A stretch of 64,000 bases of DNA, taken from Siphonodentalium dalli. Its lineage: Eukaryota; Mollusca; Scaphopoda; Gadilida; Siphonodentaliidae. How positions within the stretch are numbered: position 1 is the first letter of the stretch; every line of letters starts with the position of its first letter. The translations under genes and the position numbers were made by a program. Below are positions 46,990 to 59,619 of this stretch, one piece after another. The notes beneath the pieces were generated by a model. It was not told the origin of the DNA and made no database searches. It saw nothing but the letters and a program-made list of their open reading frames with translations. The stretch is from NCBI GenBank assembly GCA_032622095.1, contig CP136062.1, positions 38,066,918-38,130,917 of the forward strand. The letters are read 5' to 3'.

Positions 46990-48310
46990 AAATGGTAGTG
47001 CAAAATAACGGAATTGGTGGTGGCTATTCTCAAATCGACGATGAACGGTACCCACCAGTGACTTTTCCCAGAAATTAACGATTTTGGTAAAGTGAGCCCT
47101 GCGGCTATGTCATAAGTTATTTGCCCACATTGTTGGTGTTAAAATGACTACAACATACAATATATGTAATTCATATGCAAGAAGTGTTGGTTAATTTGGA
47201 TTTTCGTGCCATTTGGAACCGAAACATTTATTTTTTGTTGAAAAATCGCCCTTTTTCAAAAACATTATATTTTTCGAACATTATCATTGAAACGGATATT
47301 GCAATGATATTGGAATATTTAGTCCATATGGTGTAGTAGTTATATGGCAAGCATATGAAGAAAGAAGTTAACAGAAATTTTGAACGGTTGCGAGATATTG
47401 GATTTTAGCTACCCCTCCCCCAAACCCGTTTTTGGTCGAAAAAAATACATATTTTTGATGACAGTACAAACATTTTCGAATTGATCTGAATTAGACCCAA
47501 TATGAATCTTGTACTGAAAGCGTTGTCAATCGATTACATATGTGTTCAGGCTTTCAGACCCCCAGTTACAACAACAACAATTATTTTATTGATAACAGGT
47601 AATTTTGCATGCCTTAACATCGATGTTAAGTACTAAATCCTTTGTTATAAACAACACGTGACCAACTATATAATTAATATGGCTCAGTAGTTATCTGGAC
47701 ATCACAAGTGGAAGGAATTTGACAGAAATTGAAAAAGAACGGAATTGGTGGTGGCTATTGACAAATCGACGATGAGCGATAACCTCCAGTGACTTTTTCC
47801 AGAATTTAACGATTTTGGTAAAGCGAGGCATGTGGCTATGTCCTAGCATATTTGCCCATATTGTTGGTGTTAAAATTACTACATCATACCATACCTCTAC
47901 CTGATATGAAAAAAATGTGTTGATTAATTCAGATTTTCCTGCCACTATTTGGAGCCAAAACATTTATTTTTTGCTGAAAAATCGCACTTTTTCACAAAAA
48001 TATTATTTTCAGAACTTTAGTATTCAAATTTATACTGTTATAATGCCGAAATATTTTATTATTATGGTGAAGCAGTTATCTGCCAAGCATATGAAGAAAG
48101 AAGTTAACAGAAATTTAGAACCATTTGCGAAATAATGGATTTTAGCTACCTCCCCAAACACGTTTTTAGTCGAAAAATTACATATTTTTGTTCAGAACTT
48201 TACAAAATTTCCCAATTGATCATACTTGGACCCAACATAATTATTTTGCTGAAAATGGAACCCTGGGACATCGCTTAAGTGATTAAAGACGTGTTCGGGC
48301 TTCCAGATCC
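46990..48310. repeat. Direct duplication with ~730-bp period
   Basis: AACGGAATTGGTGGTGGCTA occurs near 47,018 and 47,740. The following 500-600 bp align in order (AACGATTTTGGTAAAG, TTGCCCA.ATTGTTGGTGTT, AACATTTATTTTTTG, AAATTACAACAACAAC). Diverged non-coding tandem units. Confidence 0.75.
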
Positions 48311-48989
48311 CAAATTACAACAACAACGCATTTTAATTGCTATTACATACAGTAAGTGTCGCATATCACAAGTACTCCATTCTCGTTTAAGATTGAAATG
48401 CAGTAGTTTGAACTATGTCCAATTGAGTAATCACATTAAAACGTCCCCTCTCTGCCATTGTGGTAAATAGAAGAAACATGTCATTACTTATTGGAATACA
48501 TTGGTCCTAAGACTGAACTTCCGTGCGCCATACTGAATGTCATTTTATCAGAAATACTATTTTGTATGTACAGCAACTCAGTCATCGCGAAAATATTAAA
48601 ATAGTTGACGGGGTTCAGACATTTATCTTGAAAACAAAGCGATTTCCATAACGCTGCCATTTGTTAAAACTTCGTGAATAGCATTGAAACCCTTCTGAGC
48701 GCGAAATATACCACCACCAGATCGTCTGCAATCTCACGGCGACGAACGTATCAATGACGAAAACAACATTATTTGTGTATCATTGCGTCCAAACAGCTCC
48801 AACGAAACTATGTGTAAATCATTGTATCCAATCAGTTCCAACTGGATTACATCCTAATTTTCCTCATACAATCTCTCTCCCAGATAAAGTGTTTACCTCC
48901 GGATAGAACTACCATATCTCCCCAGACTGAGTTAAAACTGGGAGCATGTTCATCAAGTTCGTGGTGTTTTCGTGATTTAAAATTGTCAC
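48311..48989. other. No gene recognised
   Basis: Spacer between two repeat blocks. Nothing recognised. Confidence 0.5.
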
Positions 48990-51560
48990 ATAACAGTTAA
49001 AATTGAATTTTTGTTATTTGCAGCCGCTTTTTGTAAAGTGTCACATGCGGTCGAAAACCAACACAGCCTTATAGATCGCATAGTTTCGGCCACAATATAT
49101 GTTGATATTGAATTCATAATCCCTCCAGTACATAATGTGTTCAATACTTCAAATAGGGTAGGGGTACACACAACAGTGAACATTTGCCAGCCGCTTGTTG
49201 TGGAGTGCCACATGATGCATGCAGACTTTCAGTTACAATTGAGGTCATATCATTTCACCATGGTGTCATCCAAGACTTCAAATAAAGTAGGGGTCCTCAA
49301 AATTTTGCCTTTCTTATTTTCAAGCCACTTTTCGTTAAGTGCTCATTCTTTCAGATCCCAAATCCATCTATTTACATTGTGTACGTCCTTGTACAACTAA
49401 CTCGCCATTGTCCATACACGCAGTCAATGGTGATATCCTTCCAGTTCGTGGTGTGTTATGGCCTTCAAATTGGGAAGGGGGTAATACAAACGTTGAAAAA
49501 TTGCATTATTTATTTTTCAGTCGCTTTTTGTAAAGTGTCCCTGACTGTCGGGTATTAACCCATCTATAACAATTGTGTAATTCTTAATTTGAATAGACAT
49601 TTGTCCATATCGTCGTTTGACCCTGAGGGCACATTCATTCTGTTCGTGGTAGGTTCAATGGTTTACATGGGGTAGGGGTCCCTTACAATTCGCCTTCAAC
49701 GTTTGCCATCTTCTTTGTGTAAGGTGCCACGGTGTTTTCGCGAACGGTGGGTTTGCGAGACCATTGCATCTTTTCTGACAGAACAGCCATTCTGGGATAG
49801 GATTGAGTCCCCTGAGAGTGAAATTTAGCCCTTTCGTTCGCCGACCACTTGTTGCAAAGTGCCATAGGCTTTCGGGAACCATCTCATCCATAACAGATTC
49901 AGATAATAATCCCATTTGTCCACAACTTCAGTTAAAATTGAGAGCATATAATTTTTGTAAGACTTCAAGTTCGATAGTGGGGTCCTCAAGACATAGAAAA
50001 TTCGCCTTTCTTGTTTGCCAGCCGCTTTTTGTAAAGTGTTCCACGATTCCGGGGGAACCAGATCACCCATGTATATCAATTAATAATTACATGATAGCAA
50101 TACCTTTCGAACACACACTCAGCTAAGTATGAGAGAATATAACTCCAGTTCTGGTCAAGATATTAAATGGGTTAATGGGGTCCCCCAAAAACAGTGAGTA
50201 TTCGCCTTTCTCTTTCACCAACAACTTTTTGTAAAGTGACACAGGCATTCAAGACCCTGGTATACTATACTTTTTACACAGTGTCCAGTTCTCTACACAC
50301 GCAGTTAATAATGGGAGCACATCCTTTCGGTTCATTGTGTGTTCCAAGACTGCAAATGGGGTAGTGTGGCCTAACAAATCCCATTTTGTATTTGCCAGCC
50401 GCCTTTTGTAAAGTGTTCCAGGATTTCGAGAACCAAACCACCCATAAAAATTGTAAATAATACATGAGAGCATATATATTCGGTTCAGTGTGTGCTAGCT
50501 AAATATATAGTTTAGTTTGTCCACACCCCAGTTAATATTGAAAACATATCCACCCATTAGTAATGATTAGTGTATTCATGACTTTAAATGGGGTAGGTAG
50601 CCAAAGAAAATATTCAGCTTTGGTTTTTGCCAGCCGCTCTGTGTAAAGTACCCGAGGCTTTGGGGGGAACCAAACTACCCATATAACATGTATATTCCCT
50701 GATAGCACTACATTTCGTTCACACTGTGATTTAATAATAAAGGCATGAATATTCGGCACATGGTGTGTTCAAGAGTTTAAATGGGCATATAAAGGGGTCC
50801 AACAACACAAAAAATATTCACCTTTGGCATTTGCCATCCAATTTTCGTAAAGTGCTGAAGGCTTTCGGGATCCAACCAACCATCCATCAATATCATGTAT
50901 GCGCCCCGATATTACTATTTTAGCCCATATCCTCAGTTAACATTTACAGCAATCATTTCAGTTCGTGAGTTGTTCAACTTTAACACTTCAATTGTGTAGG
51001 GGGATCCTAAAACAGCAAATTCGTCTTTCTTATTTATCAGCCACTTTGTGTAAATCGACACATGCACAACCCATCCATACAAATTATGTATTCTCTGATA
51101 GTACGACATTCCCGTCAAACTCTCAGTTAATATAGAGAATTAGAGATCATATAGCTTAATTTCGTATTGCGTTGAAGTCTTTAAATTGGGTAGAGTGTTC
51201 TCGAAAAATATAGGAAATTCGCCCTTCATATTGTCCAAGCAAAGTACCACACTGTTTCGGGAACAAACCCATCCATAAACATTGTATATTTCCTTATGTA
51301 ACTGTCCTTTATAGTTACATCATTCTTAATATTGAGATAATAATTTTTCAGTTCGTGGTGTGTTCAGGATGTCTAATAGGGCGGGGAGCAACAATGATTT
51401 TGTTCTGTATGAGTATTTTATTCTACAGTATGTGTCGTTTAGAACAAATACGGTACTTTAGTTCCTCAAAGTCAATATGTGTTAATATTAAATTACATGT
51501 CATAAATAAAATGTTTTGTTGTTGTTGTTGTAACTGGGGGTTTAATTGGAAACCTGGGGT
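48990..51560. repeat. Degenerate ~190-bp tandem array
   Basis: About 13 diverged units containing TTTGCCAGCCGCTTTTTGTA followed by AAGTG, then TTTCGGGAACCA, and TTCGTGGTGTGTTCAAGACT before AAATGGGGTAGGGG. The GCCGCTTTTTGTAAAGTG points lie near 49,020, 49,188, 49,318, 49,510, 49,700, 49,841, 50,015, 50,218, 50,396, 50,627, 50,833 and 51,039. The variable spacing shows age. It ends near 51,530 at TTGTTGTTGTTGTAACTGGG, the reverse complement of words at 47,569. Confidence 0.8.
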
Positions 51561-52342
51561 CATCTAAAAACCACGCTCGCGGTGTCTACGGATCAGGTTT
51601 CCATCACACGAATAATGATTAGATGCCCAGTAGAATAATTTAGAAAGGTCTGTTGTCCAACCTGTAGATATTGGTCAGTGTATAATACTCTATACTTTAG
51701 TCATAAGTGTCAATCCACGGAATACTGTAACACAATTGGCTGTCACACACTTTGCCGTTAAATGTATCTCTCGATTACCTAAATTTCTTGATTATTTTCC
51801 CCGCTACAGAAATGAAAGCATTGACCATGCCAATACGCCGCGTGCTTAAACAATGTACATGGTAACTGTTCGATACTCACAACGATTTAATGTGAAATTG
51901 CGGTCCTGCATCATAACACCTTCCGGTATGACTGTATTGACAATAAATTCACTAGCTGCTAATATTCACTACAGAAGTAAGCAGACAAATCAACAAAATT
52001 GAACATTTGCAAATAAATGAAACACGGTAATTAAAACGAACAACGGTTTGTGTCACCGCGTTCGAATATATCAATCCCACATACAACGAAACAGCTATCC
52101 GGTGTATGATCAGTTGCGACTAAATAAACAAAAACGCTGAATATCAAACGCCACTTGATCAGTCGATAAGTACAAGTTTTGAGTGACAGGTGTCTCTTTC
52201 AACTTTATGTGTCTTTTAAGTTGGAAGTAGCCCCAAAGGCGTACGTTCGTTATACTTCAACCTATACTTAATGATGGTTCTGCTGTGAAATGACGGATTA
52301 AATTATAATAAATAACTCTTGTTTCGATCATAGAATTTGTAT
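51561..52342. other. No gene recognised
   Basis: Expected place for the reverse transcriptase of the adjoining minus-strand LINE, but no such frame is present here. Confidence 0.55.
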
Positions 52343-53146
52343 TCAAAATTTTCGGTATGATTGGCCGCACGCAGTATTGATACACTGGTCCAGTTCGACC
52401 TTGCAGATAATCGGATTATGTACGTCACTCAAGAGGTTGTCGAAATCAGCTACTCTGAACTCCGCAATACGGGTCAATGCGGATACCGTAGATAGCCCAT
52501 AATCCACAACACTTACATTGCGACAGGTCACTCGACCAACTCCGTTGTCCCTTCCAGTTCTACCATTTAAAATTCGAAACTCGGCTGTTTTACAAAATTC
52601 TATCATTCGGTACCCAAAATTGTTAGTTTTCTTGTCTTGCGATTTACGTTTAGTTGGCTGTATACAAATATTGTCGTAATCTTCATTTATGTAATCAATA
52701 AGTTGTGGAATTCGGGAATTGAAATCCCCGAATAGCATTATATTTTCACTAAGTGGCTTCACATCTGCTACTGATCTACAAATATCATTAAAACATGTAT
52801 TCGAGCTGTATTTAGAGCCCTCAGGCGGAATGTACACGTTACCAAATACTAGAGGTGATGATTCGCCAAAATTCACCCGAAAACACGCAATATATTCACA
52901 TTTTGATGCTAATTGTTCGAATAAATCAGAAAGATTGTTTCTCACAAGTACACAGAGGCCTCCAGAACGACGGAGTGTTACTTCATCTCTGTAATGATGG
53001 ATCAAAGTTTTAAAGACTGCAATTTCAATAATATCTATATTATCAGTTTTGGTTTCCTGTAAACAAATAATATCGAAATTTCCTACAAAATTTTGAAATT
53101 CTGGTTCATCAATTTTACTCATAATACCTGCAACGTTTATGGACAC
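52343..53146 (-). pseudogene. LINE apurinic-type endonuclease (ORF2 N-terminus)
   Basis: A complete exonuclease-endonuclease-phosphatase domain of a non-LTR retrotransposon, used to nick target DNA. Visible are IVSINVAGIMSKI at the start (coding extends slightly upstream of the Met at 53,146), the catalytic ICLQETK, GGLCVLVRN, FGDFNSR, VVDYGLST and LLSDVHNPI. The frame then stops (TGA at 52,343-52,345). A neighbouring frame may continue for about 16 codons. No reverse transcriptase follows, although one belongs directly downstream in every autonomous element of this kind, so this copy is internally deleted or 3'-truncated. Confidence 0.85.
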
Positions 53147-53185
53147 TATTTTCAGCTCTGATTTATGCTTCTGAACCCCACTCTC

Positions 53186-54646
53186 TCAACTTGACGGCTG
53201 TGGTGGTATTTGCGTGCCATTTAACTTGTTAGGCACTGACACCGTAGCGGATGCGACATCCGGTGCTTTACCGGACGGCGCTGGGAATATAGACTGAGAA
53301 GCACCGGGCAGGTGAGATCCGACCGGTGCTACACTAGCAGAGGCGGATACATCAGTTATAACTGTTGTATCAGCGCTCCTGTCTACATTCATGTTTGATG
53401 TATTTGGATCTAACCCTCCATCATGCATCCCCACATGAGAAGGTGTCGCAACGAACCTCTGTACATGCTGACTCTGCGGTGCATTCACATGGTTCCAATG
53501 TGATTTAGGTAACACTGGGTGGAATCTATAATTTGTCTGTTTGATAATGGGCACTGGCAAGAATGACCTGGAATGACATGTACATGGGTGGGTCATCGGG
53601 GTTAACTTCATCGTTGTTCACAAATAGCCTATCGCCAGCTACACGTGCTTTATGGCCACTTTTTCTGGCTCCTCCGGCGACCGGATACAGAATGTTTTTT
53701 CGATATTCGTCTACTTCACGTGGAAATTGATCTACAACATTGTCCTGTTTATCATCCATGTCCTTGATCGCCCTTTTTACAACATCGCGTTGACGGAAAT
53801 GTGAGAAGCGGGCAATTACACGTCTGGGCTTATTTGGCATTTGGCCCTTAAGGCGGTGGACGTTTCCCAAACTGATTGTCTCTTCGATGTCCAACTTCGT
53901 GCGAATAAATTCATGTAGTATATCCTCGGTCGATTTAGTGTTCGTTTCGGTTTCCGCGATTCCAGAAAATATCAAGTTGTGTTTCATGCCGCGTGATTCT
54001 AAATCTATAACACGGTCATGAGTTTGAGTTTGCCTGTCAGACAATCGACGCAGCTCATCGGACACTCTATTAAAACTGTTAACAAGCTGATCAACGGTTT
54101 GGCCCATTTCTGATTGTTTGTTTACAACTCTCTCTCCACACTCTACGCGTTTTGATCAGTACTGATTTTCACCTTTTGTTATTCACTTCCCATGTGTGTC
54201 ATCATCGATTCTACATTCTGTAACCGAGAACCAAACTGACGAACATCGGCTTGTACTTCGTCCAGCTTGTTTGGGCTCATTTTTATTTCTCGAAGTATTT
54301 CACCTGATTTATCTACACCAGAAGGAGGCTGGAATACGGCTTCCGGAATTTTAGTTATCTGTTTTGGAATTGTTTGTTCACTTTGCATGAGGTTTGTTAT
54401 TGTTTGTACTGGGGGTCGTGGCGTCGATGTTTTCGTAGAGTCAAACACTTTTTCGGCACTTTTTGGCTGATCCAAAATTACAGGATCCGAGTCTAGAACA
54501 GAGAGGGATTGTGAATAGATTGATGCGACCTCACCCAATGTAGTGTCCTGCAATCCTAGTGGTGTTGAAAAGTTCATTTCTCTCTGTGGCGGATGTGTCA
54601 ATTCCTTGCTCGCTTTCCGTTTGTTGACGTCGGTTTTGCTATCCAT
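53186..54646 (-). pseudogene. LINE ORF1 protein, frameshifted
   Basis: Three overlapping or adjacent frames make up one ORF1. 54,646-54,179 (MDSKTDVNKRKASKEL..., Ser/Thr/Pro-rich N-terminus) is followed by 54,107-53,526, which holds a coiled coil (about VDQLVNSFNRVSDELRRLSD) and an L1-like RNA-binding core (GMKHNLIFSGIAE, VHRLKGQMPNKPRRVIARF, RQRDVVKRAIKDM, QFPREVDEYRKNILYP). The third, 53,611-53,186, is a Pro/Ser-rich tail. At least two frame changes separate them. ORF1 proteins coat the element's RNA. The order ORF1-endonuclease fits one minus-strand LINE. Confidence 0.8.
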
Positions 54647-54659
54647 CAGTGAATAATCT

Positions 54660-55286
54660 TTCTAAATATCACACACAAATGTTCGATATATACTATGCTG
54701 GCAATATGTGTTGTCGCTGGCGATTAGTATCCGCAGATTATAGAGGATTTTAAAATAAATATATCATGAGACGGAGATTGAAAAAAATCCAACCGGCCGT
54801 TCCGACGCATGCTCAAACTCTATATAAACATCAGCTGCATAGGGGCATGCGGCCCCTGTACAAAGCCAGAGCCCTTTTGTGTGCTTTGCGCACAGTTTGA
54901 TCTTTCAAACAGTTTGATTAAAAAGTTAAATACATTTATTTTTATTTTACTTTTTGGTTTTGTTTTAGATTGAATAATTGTTTTGTTTTAATGTATTATA
55001 TATTTTATTTAAATAGAGATTTTGAAAACAAAAACGCATTTATAATATCCGCGGGGATAGCCCGAGTTCCACACCAAACTTGGTTGAAATCGGTCCGGAG
55101 ATCGCAGACAGTCGGACATGCAGATCCTACTCGTGTATATACTGATGCATGCATTCCAATTTATTTTCAGAGATGGCTACAACTTGCACAGTAGTTTCAA
55201 TAGCATACGCCTGAAAGTCCTCAATCCAAGCAGGAAAGTCCTCTATCCAAGCCAGGCCACGACACGACAGAGTCGCATCAGAAACC
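54660..55286. other. 5' region of the fucosyltransferase gene
   Basis: Contains the likely 5' UTR of the LINE on the minus strand and, closer to 55,287, the presumed leader of the plus-strand gene. AGTCCTCAATCCAAGCAGGAA and a near copy AGTCCTCTATCCAAGCCAGG lie just upstream of the start codon. No clear TATA box. Confidence 0.4.
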
Positions 55287-55626
55287 ATGAGGGTATATTT
55301 AAAAGCTGTGGTTGTGTTCTTTCTGGTAGGGTTTGCGTGTCTGACTGTGTTCTATGTGTTCCCCGGTGCCCCGCATATGTTGGATTATGTAAACGTACAT
55401 GTACGACACGATGAAAAACATCACTTGAAGTCCCCAGACACTGACGGAATTCGACCTGTCGAGGAGAGCAATGATATATCTTCTGTCCAGTTAGTTGCTA
55501 TCGGGAATGTGTCGTCTCTGCGCTCATCACGTGAAATCGTCGCCAGTAGAGCATTAGGCTACGTGCCGGATAACAAACATCACGAAGTGTTAAATGCGAC
55601 AAATATTCGAGTTGAAGAAGGATCAG
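55287..55626 (+). CDS. Fucosyltransferase gene, exon 1 (membrane anchor and stem)
   Basis: Starts ATG at 55,287. Residues 1-6 (MRVYLK) would be cytoplasmic. Residues 7-25 (AVVVFFLVGFACLTVFYVF) form one transmembrane helix, giving the type II topology of Golgi glycosyltransferases. A hydrophilic stem follows with NVSS and NATN glycosylation sites. The exon ends GGATCAG followed by GTATGT (donor at 55,627) after 340 nt, phase 1, and the codon is completed as Ala by exon 2. Beyond the donor the frame soon stops. Intron 1 is about 4.8 kb and full of repeats. Assigned to the GT10 gene by strand, phase and typical architecture. Confidence 0.8.
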
Positions 55627-56045
55627 GTATGTTGCCTTAATAAGCTGGTGTGTGGGCTATTCATGCCATCCATAAAAACATCACCCCGACCTTAAACTAA
55701 AAAAAAATCATTCTATATTCACTAATGATGACTGGACCATCTTCAGTTAAAAATTTAAAAGATAAAACTAATTTGGTGAGGATTAGACTGCTAACAACAC
55801 AGGACAGGATTTTTATCTACCAGGTATAACTTTAAAAGTAATTCTTCTCTATATTCATTAATGATGACCGGTCCAGTTTCAGTTTATAAAACAAATCAAC
55901 ATAATATTGTTCTACGTACTTCATTATACAGTATACTTCCAGTGAATCACATACTAATGTAACTATAAGCGATACAACTAATTGGTGAGGGTTAGACTGC
56001 AAACATCAGGAAATATGTTTTATTCTTCGACCATGCTAAACAACA

Positions 56046-56760
56046 GTTACGGGGCCTCAAACTTAGCATTTTGTGCCAGGGGTTGATGTTTTCCCAATCC
56101 CGTCACCCAATTTCGAGGCAGGGGTGGGGTCACGTCCAAACACTTGAGATCAACCTACACATGTTAGGACAACATATAATCACGATACTTCATATTTTCC
56201 GTCCATAAACTGCGATTCTTTTCACTAATGATTGTTCCTATTATTATAGTTCCATGGTGTAACCAAGGAAGTATATTGTTTTTGTACTGGTGCCGTTTTC
56301 AGTTTATTTGGAAATACTCAGAAAGCAATTGCAGTAGAAACGCGAAACCTGTAGCGAATATGTAGGCATCTGAGGTCTACTAAAAATGAAAATATCCGCA
56401 TGTCGGTCCAATGTTTCTTGACGGAGTTATGGCCCTTTTACGATTATTGTTCACTATTATTATTATACTCGACACGTTTGCAACGCCCAAATCTCTGAAA
56501 GTATTAGGATTAGAAAACTGAAGGTTGGTAAGTATGTTGGGGTAAATGAGTTATATGCCTTTGGCTCATAACGAATATTGTCCGCGTTTACCCTGCGGAG
56601 TTATCTCCCTTTATATGAAAACATGTCATTTTATTATCTCGAAAATTATAAGGAGCAGAGCATCGAAAATTGGACCGTATGCACGCCTCGATATGTTCTA
56701 CTGCCCACGGGAATCAAAACTTGTGTCCGCGCTTTCCCTGAGGAGTTACCGCCCATAAAT
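56046..56760. repeat. ~715-bp direct repeat, copy 1
   Basis: From GTTACGGGGCCTCAAAC to TTACCGCCCATAAAT. It is highly similar to 57,775-58,478, including AGTTTATTTGGAAATACTCA and GTATGTTGGGGTAAATGAG. Small indels separate the two. Open frames in it (for example 56,546-56,758) recur in both copies only because the DNA does. Confidence 0.85.
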
Positions 56761-56999
56761 TGGCAAACCTCTATTTGATTTACTATGATGTACTCTCGTA
56801 TCATTCCAGATAACTGCATTTGGATTTCATAGTCATGTTGACCGTTGTTAGTTTAGTCTGAGAAAGAAAATTTAACAGGGTCGCAATATATTTTGACGCT
56901 GAGGTGGGGGCAAATTTTCGAAAAAAAAAGAAGTTTTGATTGACATTCATCTGTTTAAGTATGTCGATTCCCTGAACGAAAACAAACCCATACCGGAAA

Positions 57000-57770
57000 G
57001 GATTTTCGAAATCCGAGAAGAAATGCAAGAGTTACGGTCCCTCAAAGTTTGCAATTTGGGCTCATGTGCTTGTAACCACATCTCCTCCGAAGATGTTGAA
57101 GTTTGGATGTCAACTGATACGCCAACGTGTGCGGACGGAAGATGGCACGCGGTAGGCCAAAGTTTGCCAGTGTCGGTTCATTATTGTGGAACTGGGGAGG
57201 GGTGGTCCGTGGTACCATTGTTTAATTCTTCTCAGAATCAGATGAAACTTGGAATATAACATCTGCAACATCAGCCGATCTAGAAACTGAAAGAATTTCG
57301 AAAATCCATCGAAAACTGAAAGAATTCCGGGCCCTCAAACTTTGCAATTTTGGGCCCATGTGCTTGATAATACATCTCCTCCGAACATATCGAACATAGG
57401 ATGTCACCTGATACGCCAATGTGTGCGGACTGAAGAGGGCACGCGGTGAGCCAAATTTTGCCAGTGTCGGTTCATTATTGTGGGTCTGGGGAGGGGTGGT
57501 CCGTGGTACCAATGTTCTATTGTTCTCGGAATCAGATGAAACTTGGAATCTAACATTTGCATCATCAGCCGATCTCGAAGCTAAAAACAGATCGTAAATC
57601 CGTTGAAAAATGGCGGAGATTTTGGCCGTCCAAGTTTGGAATTGGGCCCATATGCATTCCAATAATCAAAGTGTTTTCCGTATCCAAATCAGATGAAATT
57701 TATATTATGCTATCTATGTTAGCAGCAAATCACAAAACTGGAAACAATTTTAAAATCCGTTGGAAACTAA
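57000..57770. repeat. ~300-bp tandem repeat
   Basis: Points containing GGGCCCTCAAA.TTTGCAA occur near 57,036 and 57,332, with TGATACGCCAA.GTGTGCGG and TTGCCAGTGTCGGTTCATTA repeated in each. A third, more diverged unit starts near 57,600. Confidence 0.75.
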
Positions 57771-57774
57771 CGGA

Positions 57775-58478
57775 GTTACGGGGCCTCAAACATAGCATTT
57801 TGTGCCAGGGGTTGATGTTTTCCCAATCCCGTCACCCAATTTCGAGGCAGGGGTGGGGTCACGCCCAAACACTTGAGATCAACCTACACATGTTAGGACA
57901 ACATATAACCACCATACTTCATATTTTCCGTCCATAAACTGCGATTCTTTTCAACCATGATTGTTCCTATTATTATACTGCCATCGTGTAACCAATGAAG
58001 TATATTGTTTTTGTACTGGTGCCGTTTTCAGTTTATTTGGAAATACTCAAAACGCGAAACCTGTAGCGAATATGTAGGCATCTGAGATCTACTAAAAATA
58101 AAGGTATCCGCATGTCGGTCCAATGTTTATTAACGGAGTTATGGCCCTTTTACGATTATTGTTCACTATTATTATTATTATTATACTCGACACTTTTGCA
58201 ACGCCCAAATCTCTTAAAGTATTAGGATTAGAAAACTGAAGGTTGGTAAGTATGTTGGGGTAAATGAGTTATATGCCTTTGGCTCATAACGAATATTGTC
58301 CGCGTTTACCCTGCGGAGTTATCTCCCTTTATATGAAAACATGTCATTGTATTATCTCGAAAATTATAAGGAGCAGAGCATCGGAAATTGGACCGTATGC
58401 ACGCCTCGATATGCCCTACTGCCCACGGGCATCAAAACTTGTGTCCGAGCTTTCCCTGAGGAGATACCGCCCATAAAT
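57775..58478. repeat. ~705-bp direct repeat, copy 2
   Basis: Counterpart of 56,046-56,760 at an offset of about 1,720-1,730 bp in the same orientation. The copies together with the tandem repeat between them suggest one duplication of a larger block. Confidence 0.85.
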
Positions 58479-58659
58479 AGGGACACACTATACACCAGGA
58501 TGAATAAACCGAGTGTTTTTTTTTAAAGTCCACTACTATTAATTTTGTATCGCATATTCCGAATGGTAAGAGTTATTCTGACTCGAATATACCTCTTAAA
58601 AGCTTTTGATCCCAGGCCTTTCCACGTTACGGTGAATGGAAATATTGAACCTATATTTC

Positions 58660-59560
58660 CCGCCAAATCAAAACGGGCTAATTTGAGAGCAAGATAATGC
58701 GGTGGCAAGTACGTTGGCATACTTTATGTACGTCCCAAAAGTTTGACCGATATACTTTAAAAATAACCCGCTCAACGGAGAATGCGAGTCGGGGTGGGTT
58801 GAGACTTTAGGAAAATTCCACGAAAATTGCAAAGGGGAGAAAATTCAAACATCGAGGTAATTTTTTTTTGACGAGTACATCTGATGGGTAGTGTTCACGC
58901 GCATCTACAGAGCAATTTTCTAATTTTCAGATGATACGGTTTACTCGTGACAACGCTATATAACATAAATAAGTATACTTAAGTAGTCTATCACTAACTT
59001 ATTTTTAGCCCCAAATCCAAACGGGCTAATGAAGGAGCTAGTTTAATGCAGTGGCATGTAAGTCGGTATACTGTAGGTACGCCTCCAAAATTTGACCTCT
59101 CTAATATAAACGCAACCATTTTAACGGAGTGTTTGTGTCTGGGTGGGTTCAGATTTGGCAAATTCCACCGACAATCAAATGGGGAAAATTACTCCGAAAA
59201 TCAGATATTGAAATAAAACCTTTTCGACGAGTGGATGTGATTAGTAGTATCTGAACGCAAGATTAGTAGGCTTTTCAAAGTTTTAGAGTGGACGGTTTAA
59301 CACTGGTAAGTGGTAACGTGTAATATTGTTAACGGGTGATATATATTACTCAAATTAAAACCCACTCTTTATGACGCAAATTCAAACGGACTTATCAAGG
59401 AGCAAGGCAAATGCATGAATATGTTCACCGATATACTATAGGTATGTCCGCTCTACTATAAAGGTAACCTGTCCAACGGAGAGGTGGCGTACGCCCCGGG
59501 GAGGGTCGAGGCTTTTGGCAAATTCCACCGAAACTCGTAAACGGGAAAAAATGGCAAATC
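58660..59560. repeat. ~360-bp tandem repeat, three units
   Basis: AAATCAAAACGGGCTAAT, AAATCCAAACGGGCTAATG and AAATTCAAACGGACTTAT start units near 58,664, 59,021 and 59,386. Each is followed by AACGGAG and, later, GGCAAATTCCACCGA-type words. Confidence 0.75.
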
Positions 59561-59619
59561 ACGAATCAAGTGTTTTATATTTTGAACACTGCATGTGTTT
59601 GGTAGTATATAAGGACAAC

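Noticed and set aside
56546-58526. Pairs of similar 66-76-codon frames (MSYMPLAHNEYC...) that look conserved.
   Set aside because: Both members of each pair lie in the two copies of a recent direct DNA repeat, and the two frames overlap each other, so conservation reflects duplication, not coding.
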